In this document: positions 1 to 9,093 of the stretch, in pieces
Position numbering within the stretch: the stretch's first letter is position 1
Layout: each line of letters starts with the position of its first letter
NCBI RefSeq assembly: GCF_958431955.1
Contig: NZ_CAUASN010000019.1
Span: 1 to 51,072, forward strand
Origin: an uncultured Adlercreutzia sp.
GTDB lineage: Bacteria; Actinomycetota; Coriobacteriia; Coriobacteriales; Eggerthellaceae
DNA: 51,072 nt
Direction: 5' to 3'
Position numbers and translations under genes: made by a program
The notes under the pieces: generated by a model
Databases searched by the model: none
The model's input: only the letters and a program-made list of their open reading frames with translations
What the model was told of the DNA's origin: nothing

Positions 1-157
1 GCCCCAGCCCCTCCACCTTCTGCAGCGACTCCAGGCAGCGGCCGAGCTCGCCGGGCTGGTTGGGGGCGGTGGGATGGTCGTAGGTGGCCACCACATCCGA
101 GCCCCCGCGGTGACGGCGGGGGTAGATGAAGGTGGGGATAATGACGACGGGGTTCAT
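1..157 (-). CDS. Partial glycosyltransferase-like protein (N-terminus)
   Basis: Only the first 52 codons are in the window; the gene runs off the left edge. The start codon at 157 has a good ribosome site (GAGAGG, about 6 bases upstream). The protein begins MNPVVIIPTF and later has a LGRCLESL stretch. That pairing resembles the first strand and helix of family 2 glycosyltransferases (hydrophobic strand ending IPT, then a helix ending CLxSL). The usual Asn after IPTY is not obvious, and about 20 Arg/Gly-rich residues intervene, so the family is only a suggestion. The 162 bases between this start and the end of rsgA hold no gene and probably contain its promoter. Confidence 0.5.
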   Translation of the reverse strand, partial: MNPVVIIPTFIYPRRHRGGSDVVATYDHPTAPNQPGELGRCLESLQKVEGLG

Positions 158-319
158 AAGGTTCCTCTCGGGGCTCGTTGGCTCGAAATATATCGAACGT
201 GCTTATTGTAACCGTTGGCGCCGCGCGGCGGGAAACCGTCCGTCAACGCGTGCGCCCGCCTCCACGCTCGCCCCTCGCGCCGTGGAGGCCATCCCCCTCG
301 GAAGGCTTCGGCGCCGCCC

Positions 320-1360
320 CTAGCGGCGGCGGCCGGCGCGCCCGGGCGGGGCGCTCCCTCCCTTCCGGCGGCCCTGCCGGGGGCCGCGCTTGGCGTCGGA
401 GGCCTTCTCCTTGCGCAGGCGCCGCGCCTGCTCGCGCCGCTCGTCCACCGCGGCCACTTCCTGGCGCAGGGCGCGGTAGGACTCGTAGCGCGCCTGCGGC
501 AGCTCGCCCGCGGCCAGGGCGGCGGCCACCGCGCAGCCGGGCTCGCCGGTGTGGGTGCAGTCGCGGAAGCGGCACTGGGAGGCCAGCTCCGCCACGTCGG
601 GGAACGCCGCCTCGATGCCGGCCTCGGCATCCCACAGCCCCAGCCCCCGTACCCCGGGCATGTCCACGATGCGCCCCGCGCCCGGCACCTCCACGATCTC
701 GCGGCTCACCGTGGTGTGGCGCCCCTTCCCGTCGCCGGCGCGCACAGCGCCGACATCGAGCACCTCGGCGCCCACGAGCATGTTCACCAGGCTCGACTTC
801 CCCACGCCCGACCGACCGATGAGCACCGTGGTGGTGCCGGGCGCCAGCAGGCGGCGCACCGCCTCCACGGAGGCGGGATCGGCCTCGCTCACCACGAGCA
901 CCTCGGTCTTGGGGCCGGCCAGATCGCGCACCGCCTGCTCCACCGCGGCCGTGGCGTCCCCGTCGGCCAGATCGGCCTTGGTGAGCACCACCGTCACCGC
1001 CGCGCCCGTCTCGAAGGCCAGCACCAGCTCGCGCTCCAAACGCCGCAGGTTCACCTCGCCCACGGGCTGGGCCACGATGACGCGCTCGAAGTTGGCGGCC
1101 AGTACCTGGGGAAGCGCCCGCTCGGTCGGATCCTTCCGCACGAACTCGCGCGTGCGCGGCGCGATGGCCTCGATGACACCCTTGTCGTGGGCGTCGGGCA
1201 CCGCCACCGACACCATATCCCCGATGACGGCCCGCTGGTCGTGGCCCTTCACGAGCGCCGTGGCGTGCTCGCAGCGCACGCGCTCGCCGTCGGGGAACTG
1301 CACGAGCGGGTAGCCCCGGTCGAGCTTCACCACCTCCCCGGTGCGCAGGGTCCCCGCCAT
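320..1360 (-). CDS. rsgA: Ribosome small subunit-dependent GTPase A
   Basis: Circularly permuted GTPase of 346 residues that acts late in 30S ribosomal subunit assembly in the cytoplasm. The N-terminal 65 or so residues look like the OB fold. The GTPase motifs follow in permuted order: G4 TKAD (127-130), then the P-loop GRSGVGKS (182-189), G2 RHTT (214-217) and G3 DMPG (233-236). The zinc motif CRFRDCTHTGEPGC (263-276) has the exact Cys-x4-Cys-x-His-x5-Cys spacing of the family. The tail is very basic (Arg/Lys/Gly), as expected for rRNA contact. The start is placed at 1360 because MAGTLRTGE begins the OB domain and its ATG shares one base with the TGA of the upstream gene. It is the last gene of the trkH cluster. 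Confidence 0.95.
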   Translation of the reverse strand: MAGTLRTGEVVKLDRGYPLVQFPDGERVRCEHATALVKGHDQRAVIGDMVSVAVPDAHDKGVIEAIAPRTREFVRKDPTERALPQVLAANFERVIVAQPVGEVNLRRLERELVLAFETGAAVTVVLTKADLADGDATAAVEQAVRDLAGPKTEVLVVSEADPASVEAVRRLLAPGTTTVLIGRSGVGKSSLVNMLVGAEVLDVGAVRAGDGKGRHTTVSREIVEVPGAGRIVDMPGVRGLGLWDAEAGIEAAFPDVAELASQCRFRDCTHTGEPGCAVAAALAAGELPQARYESYRALRQEVAAVDERREQARRLRKEKASDAKRGPRQGRRKGGSAPPGRAGRRR

Positions 1361-2310
1361 CAGCGCTGCCCCTCCCGCATGCGGTGGAACACGATGATCA
1401 TAATGGCGCCGATCCCCACGAGGACAAGCCCCGGCACGAAGGAGCTGATGTCGAAGACCTGCTCGGTGATGGAGCCCTTCTCCACCACGCTCACCGTGTC
1501 GGCGTGCAGGTCGGTGAGGCCCTGGTGCTGGGGGCACGACAGGTAGAAGATGCCGCGAATCTGCAGCATGGTGCCGCGCTTGCCGTAGGCGCCGTAGGTG
1601 TCGATGCCCTCGGTGGCGTCAGTGGCGATGAACACCGGCACCTCCGAGCGCGCCTTGTCGTTGCCCTGCAGCACGATCCAGCAGAAGCCGGGGTCGAACT
1701 CGGCGTTGATGCGGTCGCCGACCACCTCGCCGGTCACCTGCACGATCTGGTTGTTCAGATAGGAGTCGGCCTCCTGCAAAGCCCCGATGGAGGTGTCGTA
1801 GATAAACGAGCTGTCGGGCTTCTGCTGGGGGTTCACCAGGTTGTTCTCGCTCACGCCGTCGCCGAACACCGGGTCGGTCACCCGCGGCGGAGGCGGGGTA
1901 AGCTCGGCCGCCCCCTCCTCGGGAACCACGCCCGCGGGAGCCTCGGCGCCGGACGCGGCGGTCCCCTCGGCGCCCGATGCGCCCTCCGCGCCCTCCGGTG
2001 CCGGGGTCGCGCCCTCGCCATCGGCGCCGGCACCCGCACCCGTGCCCGTACCCGCGCCCGATGCGTCCTGGCCCGCATCCGACGAGTCGGACGCCTCCTC
2101 GCGCGCAGAGGGGTCTACCACGCCAGCCTCGTCGGTAGGCACGTCCTGGTTGGTGGGCGCGTTCTCGGGCACGTTGATGGGGTCGTCGGCCCATGCGACC
2201 GGTGCGCCGCCCCCCGCAACCGCCATGCCGGCCGCCCCGGCCACGGCGACGGCGAGCAGCGCCGCCAAGCTCCATGCCGCCCAGCGCCGCGTCCGGCGCG
2301 CGCACCTCAT
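1360..2310 (-). CDS. Secreted or membrane-anchored OB-fold-like protein
   Basis: Predicted 316 residues. A basic, hydrophobic signal-like segment (about 12-38) is followed by about 110 residues rich in Ala, Gly, Glu and Pro, probably a disordered linker. A compact domain (about 160-280) contains VQVTGEVVGDRI and GTMLQIRGIFYLSCPQ, which resembles OB-fold (tRNA_anti-like) domains found in exported bacterial proteins. One C-terminal membrane segment (FVPGLVLVGIGAIMIIVF) ends in a short basic tail. The gene overlaps trkH by ATGA and rsgA by one base, so the three are cotranscribed. The function is not known. The link with trkH could mean a role in potassium uptake, but that is inference only. Confidence 0.75.
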   Translation of the reverse strand: MRCARRTRRWAAWSLAALLAVAVAGAAGMAVAGGGAPVAWADDPINVPENAPTNQDVPTDEAGVVDPSAREEASDSSDAGQDASGAGTGTGAGAGADGEGATPAPEGAEGASGAEGTAASGAEAPAGVVPEEGAAELTPPPPRVTDPVFGDGVSENNLVNPQQKPDSSFIYDTSIGALQEADSYLNNQIVQVTGEVVGDRINAEFDPGFCWIVLQGNDKARSEVPVFIATDATEGIDTYGAYGKRGTMLQIRGIFYLSCPQHQGLTDLHADTVSVVEKGSITEQVFDISSFVPGLVLVGIGAIMIIVFHRMREGQR

Positions 2311-3830
2311 GAGCGCGACCTCGGCTTCACGCGGGGCACCAGCGAGGCGCCCACCTCCACAATGAGGGCCAGAAGCGTCACGAACTCCAGACGGCCCGCC
2401 CACATCTGCAGGATGTAGAACAGCTCCAGCGTGGCCGGCATGCCCGGCTGGGCGAGCGAGGTGGTGATGCCGCCGTTGGAGGTCATGGCCACCGACTCGA
2501 AGATGGCGGGAATCGCCTCGCCGCCGTGGGCGATGCCCACGAGCGCGCCGATGACGTAGGTGATGACGTACAGGATGAAGACCGTCATGGCCTCCTTCAC
2601 GATGCTCGGGGTGAGCGTGCGGCGCCCCAGGTGGTTGTAGGCCACCACCACGCGGGCCGAGTCGGGCGCGAGCGCCTCCTTCACGTTCGCCACGATGGAC
2701 TTGAAGATGATGCCCATGCGCGAGAACTTGATGCCGCCCGAGGTGGACCCGGAGCTGCCGCCCACGGCCATGACGAAGGCCAGGGTGAGGAAGGCGCCGT
2801 TGGAGAACACCGTGGTGATCTGGTTGGTGGTGACCACCTGGAAGCCCGTGGTGGTGAACACCGAGATGATCATGAACAGGCCGCGGCGCAGAAGCGTCAG
2901 CATGTCGTCGAACAGCGCCCAGGACGACAGCGTCGCCGTGAACACGAAGGCCATGACGGCAATCCACAGCACCATGGTCTTCGTCTCCAAATCCTTGAAG
3001 AAGGCCCCGGCGCGGCCCTTCCACACCTCGGCGTACAACACGAAGCTGATGGAGCCCAGGATCATGAGCACCATGAGGATGCACTCCAAGGGGAAGGAGT
3101 GGTAGTACATGATGGACAGCTGCATGGGCGCGAAGCCGCCGGTCATGAAGCCGGAGATGGACACCCACAGGGCGTTGAGGAACGCGCGGGCCGGCTCCAT
3201 GCCGAGCCACAGGCACAGCGCCGTAATGATGAGGGTGGCCACGGTGACGATGAGCAGGGTGATGCGGGCGATGAACTGGGCGGTCTGCACCACGTTGGGC
3301 ACCACGTGCTCGCTGCGGCCCTCCGAGGAGAACAGCGACGCGCCCCCGCCGCGGCCGAACAGCCCGAAGGACAGCGCCACCACGATGAGGCCGAGGCCGC
3401 CGAGCGCGTGGATGGCGAAGCGGAACATGTTGTCGGCGTAGGAGAGGTGGTCCAGATCGACGATGACCGAGGCGCCGGTGGTGGTCAGGCCCGACACGCC
3501 GTCGAACACGGCGTCCAGGTAGGTGGCGTAGTGCCCCGAGAAGTACAGGGGGATGGAGGCGAACAGCGCGAGCACCACCCAGGCGAACCCGGTGACGGCC
3601 AGCGCCTGGCGCCGCGAGAGCCGCCCCGGCTCGATGCGGAGAAAGCGCAGGGAGCAGCCGCCCACCATGGCGATGCCGATGGCCACCAGGTAGCGCGAGG
3701 CCGGCTCCCATTCCTGGAAGATAAGCGCGGTGCCTAAGGGAGCTATCATGAGCACGGCGAAGAACAGGGTGAGCGTGCCCAGGTAATGGCCGATGACCCG
3801 CAGGTCGTACAAGGTGAATCGCTGCCACAT
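2307..3830 (-). CDS. trkH: TrkH-family potassium uptake membrane protein
   Basis: Membrane subunit of a Trk/Ktr-type K+ transporter, 507 residues, with many hydrophobic segments along its whole length. All four pore-loop selectivity elements are visible: GLTTTGAS (about 114-121), FMTGGFAP (about 230), FTTTGFQV (about 325) and TSNGGITT (about 450), each centred on the filter glycine. No gene for the cytoplasmic NAD-binding partner (TrkA/KtrA) lies in the window, so it must be elsewhere or absent. The start at 3830 follows a small membrane-protein gene by 4 bases, and the stop overlaps the next gene by ATGA. Translational coupling along the cluster is likely. Confidence 0.93.
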   Translation of the reverse strand: MWQRFTLYDLRVIGHYLGTLTLFFAVLMIAPLGTALIFQEWEPASRYLVAIGIAMVGGCSLRFLRIEPGRLSRRQALAVTGFAWVVLALFASIPLYFSGHYATYLDAVFDGVSGLTTTGASVIVDLDHLSYADNMFRFAIHALGGLGLIVVALSFGLFGRGGGASLFSSEGRSEHVVPNVVQTAQFIARITLLIVTVATLIITALCLWLGMEPARAFLNALWVSISGFMTGGFAPMQLSIMYYHSFPLECILMVLMILGSISFVLYAEVWKGRAGAFFKDLETKTMVLWIAVMAFVFTATLSSWALFDDMLTLLRRGLFMIISVFTTTGFQVVTTNQITTVFSNGAFLTLAFVMAVGGSSGSTSGGIKFSRMGIIFKSIVANVKEALAPDSARVVVAYNHLGRRTLTPSIVKEAMTVFILYVITYVIGALVGIAHGGEAIPAIFESVAMTSNGGITTSLAQPGMPATLELFYILQMWAGRLEFVTLLALIVEVGASLVPRVKPRSRS

Positions 3831-3834
3831 AGCG

Positions 3835-3966
3835 CTACCCCAGCACGATTCGCGTCAGCGCCATGAGCGTCCACAGCCCGATGATGAAGCTGATGATGGA
3901 CAGCAGCACCAGCGTGATGGCCGCCACCGGCGAGGCGGGCTTGATGACGGGATGCTTGCGAGCCAC
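3835..3966 (-). CDS. Small single-span membrane protein
   Basis: A short reading frame with a GTG start at 3966 (43 residues) or GTG at 3990 (51 residues). A GGAAGCGGGG stretch sits about 6-15 bases before the inner GTG, which favours the shorter form. It begins with a basic stretch (VARKHPVIKP) followed by one strong membrane segment (AAITLVLLSIISFIIGLWTL). It ends 4 bases before trkH and reads in the same direction, so it probably heads the cluster. It could be a small accessory subunit of the transporter. No family is recognised; the call rests on its position, its start signal and its membrane segment. Confidence 0.5.
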   Translation of the reverse strand: MARKHPVIKPASPVAAITLVLLSIISFIIGLWTLMALTRIVLG

Positions 3967-4089
3967 GGGCCTAGCACCCCGCTTCCGCACGATATGTGGG
4001 CGAAATAGTCATGGGCGTATTCTAGTACAATGGGCCAAACGGGTCACCAACGGTTACCCATCGGGCACGACGAATGGAAGGAACGCCTC

Positions 4090-5013
4090 ATGGACTACAC
4101 CACTCTCGACGCCGCGCTGCGCGAAATCGTCGGAGAGGCGCAGGTGCGCGCCGACGAGTCCCTCGCCGAGCACACCACCTTCCGCATCGGCGGCCCGGCC
4201 GCGCGGCTCGTGCTGCCCCGAACGGAGGCGCAGGCGGCCGACGTGGTAGCCGCCTGCGAGGACGCGGGCGTGCCGTGGCGGGTGCTCGGGTGCGGCTCCA
4301 ACGTGCTCGCCCCCGACGCGGGGCTTTCGGGTGTGACGATGAAGCTGGCCGAGAACCTCTCGGCCGTGGAGGCGCTGCCGGACGGCCGGGTGCGCGCGCA
4401 AGCCGGCGCCACCAACGAGGCGGTGGCCGAGGCGGCGCTGACGGCCGGCCTTGCCGGCTACGAGTTCGCCAGCGGCATCCCCGGCACCGTAGGGGGCGCG
4501 GCCATCATGAACGCCGGCGCCTACGACGGGCAGTTCTCGGATGTGGCCGTCAGCGTGCGCTGCCTGGTGCCCGACGGGGAGGGGGGCTGGTCTGCCGCCG
4601 ACGTGCCCGCCGCCAAGGCCGCGTGGGGCTACCGCACAAGCCGCATGATGGACGAGGGATGGGTGGTGCTCGGCGCCACGCTGCAGCTGGCACCCGACTC
4701 TCCCGAGGCCATCCGCGCGCGCATGGACGACCTGCGCGAGCGCCGCGCGAGCAAGCAGCCCCTGGAGATGCCCTCGGCCGGCTCCACCTTCAAGCGCCCC
4801 GAGGGGCACTTCGCCGGCGCGCTCATCCAAAAGGCCGGCTGCCAGGGCGCCTCGGTCGGCGGCGCCCAGGTGTCCGAGAAGCATGCCGGCTTCGTGGTGA
4901 ACACCGGGAACGCCACCGCCGCCGACGTGCTCGCGCTCATCGCCGAGGTGCAGCGCCGCGTGCGCGAGGCCAGCGGCGTGACCCTCGAGCCCGAAGTGCG
5001 CCTCTGGGAGTAG
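4090..5013 (+). CDS. murB: UDP-N-acetylenolpyruvoylglucosamine reductase
   Basis: FAD enzyme that reduces UDP-GlcNAc-enolpyruvate to UDP-MurNAc with NADPH in peptidoglycan synthesis; cytoplasmic. The start at 4090 gives 307 residues and has GGAAGGA 7 bases upstream; an in-frame ATG at 4030 lacks such a site. The FAD-binding motifs are intact: TTFRIGGPA (29-37), LGCGSNVL (66-73), SGIPGTVGGAAIMNAGAY (128-145). The catalytic region YRTSRM, the PSAGSTFKRP loop and the C-terminal EPEVRLW are also present. The spacing of the last two matches the shorter Gram-positive type. A TACAAT hexamer at 4026-4031 is a candidate -10 element. It is the only plus-strand gene here, divergent from the trkH cluster. 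Confidence 0.95.
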   Translation: MDYTTLDAALREIVGEAQVRADESLAEHTTFRIGGPAARLVLPRTEAQAADVVAACEDAGVPWRVLGCGSNVLAPDAGLSGVTMKLAENLSAVEALPDGRVRAQAGATNEAVAEAALTAGLAGYEFASGIPGTVGGAAIMNAGAYDGQFSDVAVSVRCLVPDGEGGWSAADVPAAKAAWGYRTSRMMDEGWVVLGATLQLAPDSPEAIRARMDDLRERRASKQPLEMPSAGSTFKRPEGHFAGALIQKAGCQGASVGGAQVSEKHAGFVVNTGNATAADVLALIAEVQRRVREASGVTLEPEVRLWE

Positions 5014-5024
5014 GCGCCCGCCGG

Positions 5025-5216
5025 CTAGCGGCCCGGGGAATCCTCCCCCTTCTGGCGGCCGCGGGTGCAGCGACTGTGGAGCATCCAGGCCCAGGCCAGA
5101 ACGACGGCGATGGTGATAACGCCCCAGGCCCAGTCGGCCGCGCAGAAGCTCAGCGATGCCAGCGCCGCCGCGGCTAGGATGAACAGGGCATAGAGCAGCT
5201 TATCCGAGAGCTTCAC
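5025..5216 (-). CDS. Small two-span membrane protein
   Basis: Predicted 63 residues with two hydrophobic segments (LLYALFILAAAALASLSFC and WAWGVITIAVVLAWAWML) and a basic, hydrophilic C-terminus. Its first 17 bases overlap the end of the LPXTG surface-protein gene in another frame, so translation may be coupled. It is not recognised as a known family. A role in anchoring or display of the surface protein is possible from position only. Confidence 0.55.
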   Translation of the reverse strand: MKLSDKLLYALFILAAAALASLSFCAADWAWGVITIAVVLAWAWMLHSRCTRGRQKGEDSPGR

Positions 5217-8200
5217 GGGAGTCCTCTCTCCGGTTTGACGCCTCCTGGCGCAGGCGCATCATGCTGTAGGCGCTCGCCAGCACGATGATCAGCACGAACA
5301 TGATATGCAGCGGGCACGGGCCGAAGATGCCGCCGGTTTGGGGCAGCTGCCGCAGGCACGAGGCCCACCGGCTGCCGTCGCCGTCCTTCGCGCCGGCATG
5401 GCTGCTCGGCCCCGCCTCACTCACCGACGGGCCGTTGGGGTCGCCGGCCGGCCCGTCGCCGTCGGAGATGCCCCCGTCCACGAACCCCTCACGCACCTCG
5501 TAGATGAGCCGCAGCGTGGTGGTGTTGCCGAAGCGGTCGGTGAACACCTGCTCGATATGCCACACCCCCGGCTTGGTGCGATCGATGACCTCAGCGGGAG
5601 TGCCCGCGGCATCGGTGATGCGCACCTCGCCGGCCGATACCTCGCCGCCCATGGACGCGGCAATCTGGTAGCGGCTCGCGATGAGGGCGGCGGCCGCCTC
5701 GGAGGTGAGCGGCTCGTCGGAGGTTCCCGCGATGAGGTGGTCCTCCACCACGGCATGGGTCAGCCCCGTCTCGGGATCCACCGTCGACGAGGTGGGCGGC
5801 AGCGGGTCGCGACCGCCGGAGCCGCCGCCGTTGCCGTCCGAACCGCCGCCGTTGCTACCCGAGCCGTCACAGCCGTTGCTGCCGGGCCCGTCTCCGTCTC
5901 CGCCGCCGTTGCCGTCATCCCCGCCGCCGGGGCCATCGGGGTCGGTAGGCGTCACGGTGGGCGGGTCGGTCACCACCAGGTAGCGCAGGTGCAAGGTGAT
6001 GGTGCTGCCGGCCTCATCGGCCACCTTGTAGGTAATCACCCATGCCCCGGGCCGCGAGCGGTCGATGGCCTCTACGGAATCCCCCGCGCTGTTGGCAAGC
6101 CCGAGGGACACCTCGTGCACCTGGTCGCCGGCAAGGGGCGTGAAGGTGTAGCGGCGCTCCACGAGCGCCCGCGCGTCGGCCAAGGTGAGCTGCGCACCTT
6201 CTTCCACCGGCACCTTCATGACGTCCTCCATCACGGCGTGCTGAGTTCCGTCGGGAGCCACCGCGGGCGGCGTCACCGGGTCGAGCGGACGCGGCTGCGG
6301 ATGCAGGGGATCATCGCCCGGCTGCGGGTCCAGATCGCTGCCCGGGTCGGGTGTCACGAGAACGCCGGGGAGGTTGGAAGCGATCAAATGGTAGGTCAGG
6401 CGCACGGCGGTGGTGTTGCCCTCGGCATCGCGCACCAGGTACGTGATGCGGTAGTCCGCCGGCCGCGAGAGGTCGATGGTCCCCACCTTGCCGCCCGAGG
6501 CGTTCTCCATGGACTGCACCTCCAGCGTTGCCCCGTCGCTGCCGTCGGCAGAGGCGAAGGCGAAGTGGCGACGCAACAGGTCCGCCGCCCCGTCGGCGTC
6601 CATCGTGCCGCGGGAAGCGGCCTCAGTAGCCTCGCAGGACACCTCGACGTACTGGGTGCCATCGGGCTTGCGGGTCACCGGCCCGTCGGGCTCAAGCGGC
6701 TCGCCGGGCTCGGTGGGACCGGTAGGATCGTCGGGGTCCACCGGCTCCAGCGGGCGGATGACCGGGCAGCTGTCGCGCGTGAGGCGATAGTGCAGCAGGA
6801 TGGTCGTGGTGTTGCCCTCGGCATCGGTGATCGTGCGCCGAACGAGGCACTCCCCCGGAGCTGTGGTGTCGAGGGAATCCAGCGGGTTGCCGGCTGAATC
6901 CAACAGCTCGTCGCGCTGGGTGGTGGGCGCGGCGGCAGAGGTGGAGGCGTAGCGGTAGTCCATCATCGCCGTCGCCTTCGCGGCATCGAGCGAGCCGGCG
7001 AAGGGAGGCGCGGCCGGATCGATGATCTCGGAGACGGTCTCCTCGATGACCGCATGGCGCAGCCCCTCCTCGTCCTCGGTGATGCTCGGGTCGGGCACCG
7101 TATCGCCGGGCCCCACCGGCGGCCCCACGGGCGTGGGCGGGTTCGGGTCGTCGGGATCCACGATGCTGCCGGCGGGGCGCTCCACCTGCGGCGGCTCGGT
7201 GTCGCCCACCTTCACCGGCGCGCTCCGATTGCCAGCGGCATCCTCGGCCACGTAGTATCCGTTGGGAAGGTTGCCCACGGCCTGGGTTTCCTCGCCGTGG
7301 CGGTCGCCGGCGTCTCCCGTAAGCGCGAACTCGCGGAAGGCCGCCGCTCGGGCATCGGCCGCCGACGCGCCCGAGGAGTTCGTGCGGTACAGCCGCCACA
7401 CGCCCGAGGTCACCTTCGAGGCATCGGTCGGATTGTCGGTGATCGTCCAGGCCGACAGCGCCGCGTCGCGCTCGATGCGCGGGGCCGAGGTATCTATCTT
7501 CACCGAACCGGCCCGCTGGGTGGAGGTCACCCCGGTGGCGGTGTTCTTCGCCTGGGCCGACAGCGAGAGCCCGTCGGTGTCGTCCGTCCGCGTCCACGCC
7601 GGGTCGTCGCCCGTAAGCGTGGCCGACGCGCCGTCGGAGGGCGCGAGTTCCATCTGGTCGAAGTCGCCGGGATAGAAAGTGACCGTCACCGGCGAGTTGT
7701 TCCACCCATTCGCATTGGGCGCAGGCAGCCGCGTGTAATGGTAGTCGGTGCCCGCCGTCCCCGACCCCGACCCGTCCCCAGGCTTGAGGGGATGCTCCGC
7801 CAAAAGCGTGGCGCCATTCTCGTAGGTACCCCCAAACGAGTCGTCCACCAGCTGCAGCCCCAGCTTCACCACCGAACCGGTAGTACCGCCAATGGTGGCG
7901 TTGAAGGTCACCTTGTTCTCGGTCCTGCCCGTAAGGATGACCGCGCGGCCCGTCGACGAGTTGACGGCGTCCGTAGTCGTCAGTCCGACGGTAGGGTATT
8001 TGGAGTGCGTCGAGCCCAAAAGCTTCAGATGCAGCGGAAACTCCTCGCTGCCCGCGCTGGCGTTCGTGTTCTGCAGCACCGCCTCCACCCGCACCGACGT
8101 GCCGGGCGCCACGTAATCATTCGGCCCGATGAGCGTGCCGTCGGTGCGGTAGATTTTGATGTCCTTGATGACAGGGTCGAAATGAGGCAGTGTTATTGAA

Positions 8201-9093
8201 GAGAACGTAGCAGATACATTAAGTGATCGCGACGCAGGAAGTACGTATGAAGTCTTTCCGTTCCAGCGAATGTGCCCGCCAAAGAAGATATAGGCACTAT
8301 CTCGGTCAACTGAGCCGAAGCTCTTCTTGCAATTTGACATGGACATGCTTTTCCCGGCAGCGGAAAATGTGAGCGTATCGGAAGCGCTGCTGTACGACAC
8401 CACTACCGATACCGTGCTACCCACACTGCCGGAATATCGGCTCTCTTTCAAAGAGTCACCCCTATAGCCTGAGGGCCGGTTGTTCATCGCACTATTGTTG
8501 ATCGGCTGTCCTTGCAGCATAGAGTAGGACTCGGTGGGCGAGTGTTGCTTCTTCAGTCCCACAGCGCATCCGCTCAACTGCGAAGGCGAAGCATTTGAAC
8601 TCAGTCCGATGAAAAGGTAATGGTTTGACCCATTATAGGTAGAAGGGTGAACCGGATCAGATACCTGCCCCGAGAACCGCAGCTCCCAATCATGTTTCAA
8701 CGACACCACTTGCTTCGATACGAACACGCCGCTGCTCATCCGAGAGTAGCTGGTAGATCCCGACTGATCGTAATAGAAGTCGTAATCGGATTCCTTCTCC
8801 GTAGATGCAGCACGTAGGTATCCGCCAACAGGCTTGGTGGTAGGTGAGCCCTGCCGATCTCCCCACGTAAAGAAGGTGTCGTAATCCGTCGTGCCCGCGA
8901 GGGCGTTGGCTGTTTCCACGGCAGGGGCCCCGGGCACGAGCGGAAGCACCCCTGCCGCCAGTGCGACCGCCAGCAAGCTGCGGGCAATGCGCGTGCGAAG
9001 CGAACGGCGTTCGCGCCCTTGGGCTCCCTCGAGGCTACGGGGACGCAGGGCTTGCTTCTGGGTGCGAATTGCAGACTCCCCTCTTCTCCTCAT
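5200..9093 (-). CDS. Large LPXTG-anchored surface protein
   Basis: Predicted 1297-residue cell-wall protein. The start at 9093 has AGGAGG in front. A long basic N-region leads to a signal segment (about 36-65). The next 250 residues (HDWELRFSGQVSD, NHYLFIGLS) look like a lectin-type beta sandwich. A central part has Ig-like strands including YYVAEDAAGNRSAPV (about 610). Four related modules of about 100 residues follow, each starting like THAVVEDHL or TQYVEVS, holding a small Ala-rich helix, then RYxF/YxxA, and ending AEGNTTxxLxY. They are separated by Pro/Asp/Gly-rich linkers. The sorting signal LPQTG (1250-1254), a membrane span and a basic tail end the protein. This is probably an adhesin; the ligand is unknown. 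Sortase is not encoded here. Confidence 0.85.
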   Translation of the reverse strand: MRRRGESAIRTQKQALRPRSLEGAQGRERRSLRTRIARSLLAVALAAGVLPLVPGAPAVETANALAGTTDYDTFFTWGDRQGSPTTKPVGGYLRAASTEKESDYDFYYDQSGSTSYSRMSSGVFVSKQVVSLKHDWELRFSGQVSDPVHPSTYNGSNHYLFIGLSSNASPSQLSGCAVGLKKQHSPTESYSMLQGQPINNSAMNNRPSGYRGDSLKESRYSGSVGSTVSVVVSYSSASDTLTFSAAGKSMSMSNCKKSFGSVDRDSAYIFFGGHIRWNGKTSYVLPASRSLNVSATFSSITLPHFDPVIKDIKIYRTDGTLIGPNDYVAPGTSVRVEAVLQNTNASAGSEEFPLHLKLLGSTHSKYPTVGLTTTDAVNSSTGRAVILTGRTENKVTFNATIGGTTGSVVKLGLQLVDDSFGGTYENGATLLAEHPLKPGDGSGSGTAGTDYHYTRLPAPNANGWNNSPVTVTFYPGDFDQMELAPSDGASATLTGDDPAWTRTDDTDGLSLSAQAKNTATGVTSTQRAGSVKIDTSAPRIERDAALSAWTITDNPTDASKVTSGVWRLYRTNSSGASAADARAAAFREFALTGDAGDRHGEETQAVGNLPNGYYVAEDAAGNRSAPVKVGDTEPPQVERPAGSIVDPDDPNPPTPVGPPVGPGDTVPDPSITEDEEGLRHAVIEETVSEIIDPAAPPFAGSLDAAKATAMMDYRYASTSAAAPTTQRDELLDSAGNPLDSLDTTAPGECLVRRTITDAEGNTTTILLHYRLTRDSCPVIRPLEPVDPDDPTGPTEPGEPLEPDGPVTRKPDGTQYVEVSCEATEAASRGTMDADGAADLLRRHFAFASADGSDGATLEVQSMENASGGKVGTIDLSRPADYRITYLVRDAEGNTTAVRLTYHLIASNLPGVLVTPDPGSDLDPQPGDDPLHPQPRPLDPVTPPAVAPDGTQHAVMEDVMKVPVEEGAQLTLADARALVERRYTFTPLAGDQVHEVSLGLANSAGDSVEAIDRSRPGAWVITYKVADEAGSTITLHLRYLVVTDPPTVTPTDPDGPGGGDDGNGGGDGDGPGSNGCDGSGSNGGGSDGNGGGSGGRDPLPPTSSTVDPETGLTHAVVEDHLIAGTSDEPLTSEAAAALIASRYQIAASMGGEVSAGEVRITDAAGTPAEVIDRTKPGVWHIEQVFTDRFGNTTTLRLIYEVREGFVDGGISDGDGPAGDPNGPSVSEAGPSSHAGAKDGDGSRWASCLRQLPQTGGIFGPCPLHIMFVLIIVLASAYSMMRLRQEASNRREDSREALG

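Noticed and set aside
215..1546. 443-codon plus-strand frame opposite rsgA
   Set aside because: Antisense shadow; rsgA has every family motif.
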